From positions 8,170,934 to 8,234,933 of the forward strand of contig OZ007506.1 of the NCBI GenBank assembly GCA_963931865.1: a DNA stretch of 64,000 nt, given 5' to 3'. The notes beneath the pieces are model-generated. The model made no database searches. It saw only the letters and a list, made by a program, of their open reading frames with translations, and was not told the DNA's origin. The translations under genes were made by a program, and so were the position numbers. Source of the stretch: Axinella damicornis. Lineage: Eukaryota > Porifera > Demospongiae > Axinellida > Axinellidae. Shown here piece after piece: positions 60,557-64,000 of this stretch; the first letter of the stretch is position 1, and every line of letters starts with the position of its first letter.

Positions 60557-62935
60557 GGTTTGACCCAGGTGGAAGAGATGTTGGTTTCTGCTGTGCTACC
60601 CATCATGTCATTGTATCGGCTACCACATGGACAGTATGCCTACAGCGGGCATGTCATCAATCTACCACAAGATGTAGCCTGTTTTGCAAACTCCTTGCCT
60701 CGTCTTCCCAGTGAGCTCGACATCATCGTGATTAGGAAAGAAGGAGCTGACAACTCACACCGCGACTTTCGTGTTAGGAAGACTGTAGTGCTTTGTGCAC
60801 TTCAGTGGTTGCTTGCCAACAACAAGTATTACCGTGGTGTTCGTCTCAACCCTGACGCCCTTGCTCTGCTGCCAGAAGATGGGAACCTGACTGGCCTGCA
60901 CTCAGTGACGCTCAACACAACCAGTGATGACACAGAACTGCCATCTACACAGGAAGAGGAAGACCCATACAATGCCCACCTCTCAGCTTCTGTTGTTCCA
61001 ATCACCACCCAACGAATGACTGAGCAAGAGACTGTCAGGCAGTCCGTGCAAGAGCGACAGTCTCACCAGCAACCAGCGACTCCTACACTGTCATGGCCTC
61101 CCAGTGGTAGTACTCCTGTCAATGAGTTCAACACTGAGGGATACATCTCGTGTGCCTTTCCCACGTTGTTTTCAACTGGTGCTGCTGACTTCATAGCTCC
61201 ACGACCACTTCAAGTCACTGTCGGTAACTACTTCAAGCACCTCCTCTTGTACAAGGATGGTCGATTTGCCAGGCACCCTCGTTTTCGCTACTTTGCTCTC
61301 AACACAGAGATGCGCTGGCGGGCACTACAGGCAGGTCGCATCTACATTCGCCAGCACCCGCACGATGCGCAGCTTTCAGTCGAGGAACTCCGAGACATGG
61401 TCGGTCGTGAAGGGGAAGTCTTCTCCAACCGAGTGCTACACTACGCTTCCAGTCTGCGTGGAACAAGACACTACTGGTTCAGGCAGCGCAGCCGTCTCAT
61501 TGCCATGGTTGACACACTTGGTTTGCCGACCATCTTCTTTACTCACAGCGCAGCTGATCTCCAATGGCCAGAGCTTGCACGACTCATCTGCCCGGACGAC
61601 CCCGACTCCAGTTCCAGCCGCATCAAGGCCCTCCAGGAGAATCCCGCCATTGCTGACTGGTTCTTCCATCATCGCATCCAGAAGTTCATCGATGCTTTCT
61701 ACGTTGGTGTTCTCGGTGCCACTGATTTCTGGTATCGCTTTGAGTGGCAGCACCGTGGCAGCCCTCACGTGCATGGCCTTGCCTGGCTTCCTGATGCACC
61801 CGACGTGGAACAGATTCTGGCCTCCTCTGATTCCAGCCCTCACGTAACAACAGAGTCTCTCATCCAGCATGTTGACAAGATTGTGAGCACAGTCAACCCA
61901 GCTGTTCTGCCTGATGGCAGCAACGTTGATGAAGCTCCACCTCCCAAGACTCACCCTCACATTTGCAACAAGCCCTACGCTGAGGTGGAGGACTTTGACC
62001 AAGACTTGGCCGACCTCATTGCCACATGCCAGCGCCACACTCGCTGCTCAGCAGCCTATTGTCTGCGTACTTGTGATGGCCAACAGAAATGCCGGTTTGG
62101 GTACCCAAAGCCTCTGCAGCCTGAAACAGCTCTCGTTATGGAGGATGGAGAACCTGTGCTGCTGACTGCACGAAATGATGGACTCCTCAACAGCTTCAAC
62201 TCCGTTCAACTCTCTGCGTGGCGTGCCAATGTTGACATGCAGTACTGTGTGTCTCGTCACAAGGTCATCGAGTACTGTGCAAAGTATGCCACCAAGTGCG
62301 AGCCTCGCTCCCAACCACTGAAGGAGATCTTCAACACGATTGTGAGGAGCCTGAAGGAAGACAGCACCTCCCTGAAGGCTGTACAGAAGCTCCTCACTAG
62401 CAGCGTAGGAGAGAGGGATTTCTCAGCACAGGAGACCTGTCACCTCCTGCTCCAGCTTCCCATGTTCAGGGCTTCCCGCGATTTTGTCATGCTCAGCCTG
62501 GACGGGTCTCGTGCAGTGGAGCAACGCTTGGAAGAAGACCACCCAGCAACAACACCGTCAACACTGGACCACTACATCAGTCGACCAGTAACTCCGCAGT
62601 TTCAGAACATCACGCTGCTTCATTTCGTCCAGCACTTCACAATGCCTAAAGAGCCTGGCTCAGATCCATCCCGCAGGAGGAAGAAGGTTGTCGTCATTGT
62701 TCGGCCATACTGCTCTCCTGACCCACGTGGCTCCAAGTTTGAGCAGTACTGTCAGCAAAAACTCATGCTCCATGTGCCCTTCCGGCTTTTGAACGATCTT
62801 CTCGGTGACAACGAAACATTCAAAGCTGCATATGCCACCTTTCTACAATCTGGCAACATTCCACCTTCCCTTGAGGATGACATCCACAGACTCGAACAAC
62901 TCCCTCAGCAGCCTTCAGAGAATACCAACACTGAG
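60557..62935 (+). CDS. Helitron Rep-helicase protein, exon 2 (HUH/Y2 Rep nuclease)
   Basis: 793 codons in phase 0/0, acceptor CCTCACAG, donor CTGAG|GTAAGT. Starts GLTQVEEMLVSAVLPIMSLY (the Helitron DUF6570-like segment), then EGYISCAFPTLFSTGAADF (Helitron_like_N). The Rep core has the HUH-type motif HRGSPHVHGLAW (His codons at 61766 and 61772) and the two-tyrosine motif EYCAKYATK (Tyr at 62273 and 62285). It nicks and joins single-stranded DNA in the nucleus. All core residues appear intact. Confidence 0.93.
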
Positions 62936-63022
62936 GTAAGTTGCAATGTGATTAGATGAGGAGGGACATTATACTTTCTGATGTTCACCTTATAATTACT
63001 GCTATATTATTCTCCACCTCAG

Positions 63023-64000
63023 GAGCAGAGGGATGAACAGCACAGCCAGCTTCCATCCAGAGCTGTGGAAGAATGGATGCTCATCTGCCGTCACAATGCT
63101 GACCTACAGCCAAACACCAACTCTCAGGAGGGTGTGGACTGGACACAGGCAGCACAAGCCTACCCAAACCTGGAGGAAATGCCAACCTTCATTACCAGGC
63201 ATCGTGATTCAGCTGGTGAACACTCCTTCACCACCTCTGCTAACCCTCAGCACCTGCAGGGCAAGCAGCTACAGGCCTACGCTCTTGTCCGAGAGCATGC
63301 CGAGGCTGAGGCCCCACCCCCACTCAGGATGATTGTCTCCGGAACAGCTGGGACTGGCAAGTCCTATCTCATTCACTGCCTGAGACTTCTCCTCAAGAAT
63401 CGAGTACGTGTGGCAGCACCCACTGGTGTGGCAGCATTCAACATTGAAGGCCACACCCTTCACTGCCTCCTCAGCCTGCCCGTCAAAGGTGACTTCAAGG
63501 ATTTAGAGGGAGAACGTCTTCATCAGATGCAGCAGTCCCTGGCAAACATGGAGTACCTCATCATCGATGAAATGTCCATGGTGGGGAGGAAGATTCTCGG
63601 TCAAGTTGACAAGCGTCTTTGTCAGGTGTTCCCCCATCATGCTGACACGCTGTTTGGAGGCTGCTCCTGTTTACTCTTTGGAGATTTCGGACAGCTACCT
63701 CCAGTGATGGATCTCCCCCTCTACACCACAGCAGCACGCTCTGACTTGTCTGACCTCGGCAGCACAGCCTATCACCTATTTGATCATGCTGTCGTCCTGA
63801 ATCAGGTGATGCGTCAGTCTGGACAGAATCCCGCCCAAGTGCTGTTTCGCAATGTACTCCTTCGCCTCCGAAATGGTCGTCTGACAGAGGATGACTGGGA
63901 GCAGCTGATGGCGCAGACACCTGCTCGAGTACCTGATCTGGCACCCTTCAGTACCGCCCTTCACCTTCACCCCACTGTTGAAGCCGTCGTCGGACACAAC
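63023..64000 (+). CDS. Helitron Rep-helicase protein, exon 3 (PIF1-type helicase, incomplete)
   Basis: Acceptor CACCTCAG; open in phase 0 to the window end (326 codons). SF1B PIF1 motifs: Walker A SGTAGTGKSYLIH (about 63338), motif Ia VRVAAPTGVAAFNIEGHTLH, Walker B YLIIDEMSMVG (about 63555), motif III LLFGDFGQLPPV (Gly where most PIF1 proteins have Gln), and QVMRQSGQ. The helicase would unwind donor DNA 5' to 3'. Confidence 0.93.

Larger units (their letters stand above)
59050..64000 (+). mobile_element. Autonomous Helitron/Helentron rolling-circle transposon, 3' end outside window
   Basis: 5' end TTGGGGCGAGCGTGAGCGAG is identical in type to the Y units. It carries one spliced gene (three exons in view) with no stop or frameshift in 1497 codons. 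The paired 5' terminal and 3' subterminal inverted motif seen in the Y units fits the Helentron/Helitron2 group better than canonical Helitrons (5' TC). Class II rolling-circle elements move by an HUH Rep nuclease and a PIF1-like helicase, both present. Confidence 0.9.

Noticed and set aside
1..64000. tRNA, rRNA or riboswitch genes
   Set aside because: No cloverleaf-like or rRNA-like segment was noticed by eye; a covariance-model scan would be needed to exclude them.

Overview
This is a metazoan nuclear window, most likely from a sponge (probably a demosponge). The evidence is short GT-AG introns, a multi-exon RFC1 gene, Roc-COR GTPase and Death-domain genes of the kind that is expanded in sponges, and a very dense, nested load of eukaryotic transposons (Gypsy, BEL/Pao, Penelope-like, hAT, Helitron/Helentron, MITEs and foldback elements). 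The species call is an inference. Nothing looks bacterial or viral-genomic.

Layout. 1-21.8 kb: the minus-strand gene RFC1 (large subunit of the clamp loader). Ten exons are visible, from the start codon at 21790 to a last visible exon at 432-586; the 3' end lies outside the window. Its introns hold long (CA)n/(GT)n tracts, a Gypsy element nested inside a TA-flanked MITE (704-5674), a hAT element (6271-9651), a deleted hAT derivative (15054-15899), a Gypsy integrase relic (about 17.2-18.0 kb) and foldback elements. 22.1-24.4 kb: a decayed BEL/Pao element. 24.6-26.0 kb: three MITEs.

26.7-31.5 kb: a divergent host gene pair. Gene A (minus) encodes a secreted-start, multi-pass membrane protein. 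Gene B (plus) encodes a membrane-anchored ankyrin protein in which five of the repeats each occupy one 99-bp, phase-0 exon. A deleted and mutated copy of the whole pair lies at 50.6-53.3 kb. 33.1-35.1 kb: a 5'-truncated, frameshifted Roc-COR-Death gene. 35.1-38.9 kb: a decayed Gypsy element. 38.8-43.7 kb: a Roc-COR GTPase gene whose next exon, matching in phase, encodes six Cys/His repeats; this architecture is unusual. 44.3-49.3 kb: a long foldback, a hAT-like MITE, a satellite with units of about 49 bp, a small MITE and the tail of a Penelope-like element with a decayed hammerhead ribozyme. 50.0-50.6 kb: a first exon with two CCCH zinc fingers.

53.5-64 kb: an array of rolling-circle elements. 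Non-autonomous units of about 0.7-0.8 kb stand head to tail, interleaved with a second repeat family, and abut an autonomous Helitron/Helentron (59050 to the window end). Its spliced gene encodes a 13 x 23-residue coiled coil, a zinc-binding segment, an HUH/Y2 Rep nuclease and a PIF1-type helicase. The short units share the autonomous element's 5' end and carry a scrap of its Rep exon, so they look like its deletion derivatives.

Two observations stand out. RFC1 intron 6 begins with (GU)n directly after the 5' splice site and ends with (AC)n directly before the 3' splice site, so it can fold into a hairpin that bridges its own ends. The Roc-COR GTPase carries a C-terminal CCHH repeat array that I cannot assign to a named domain.
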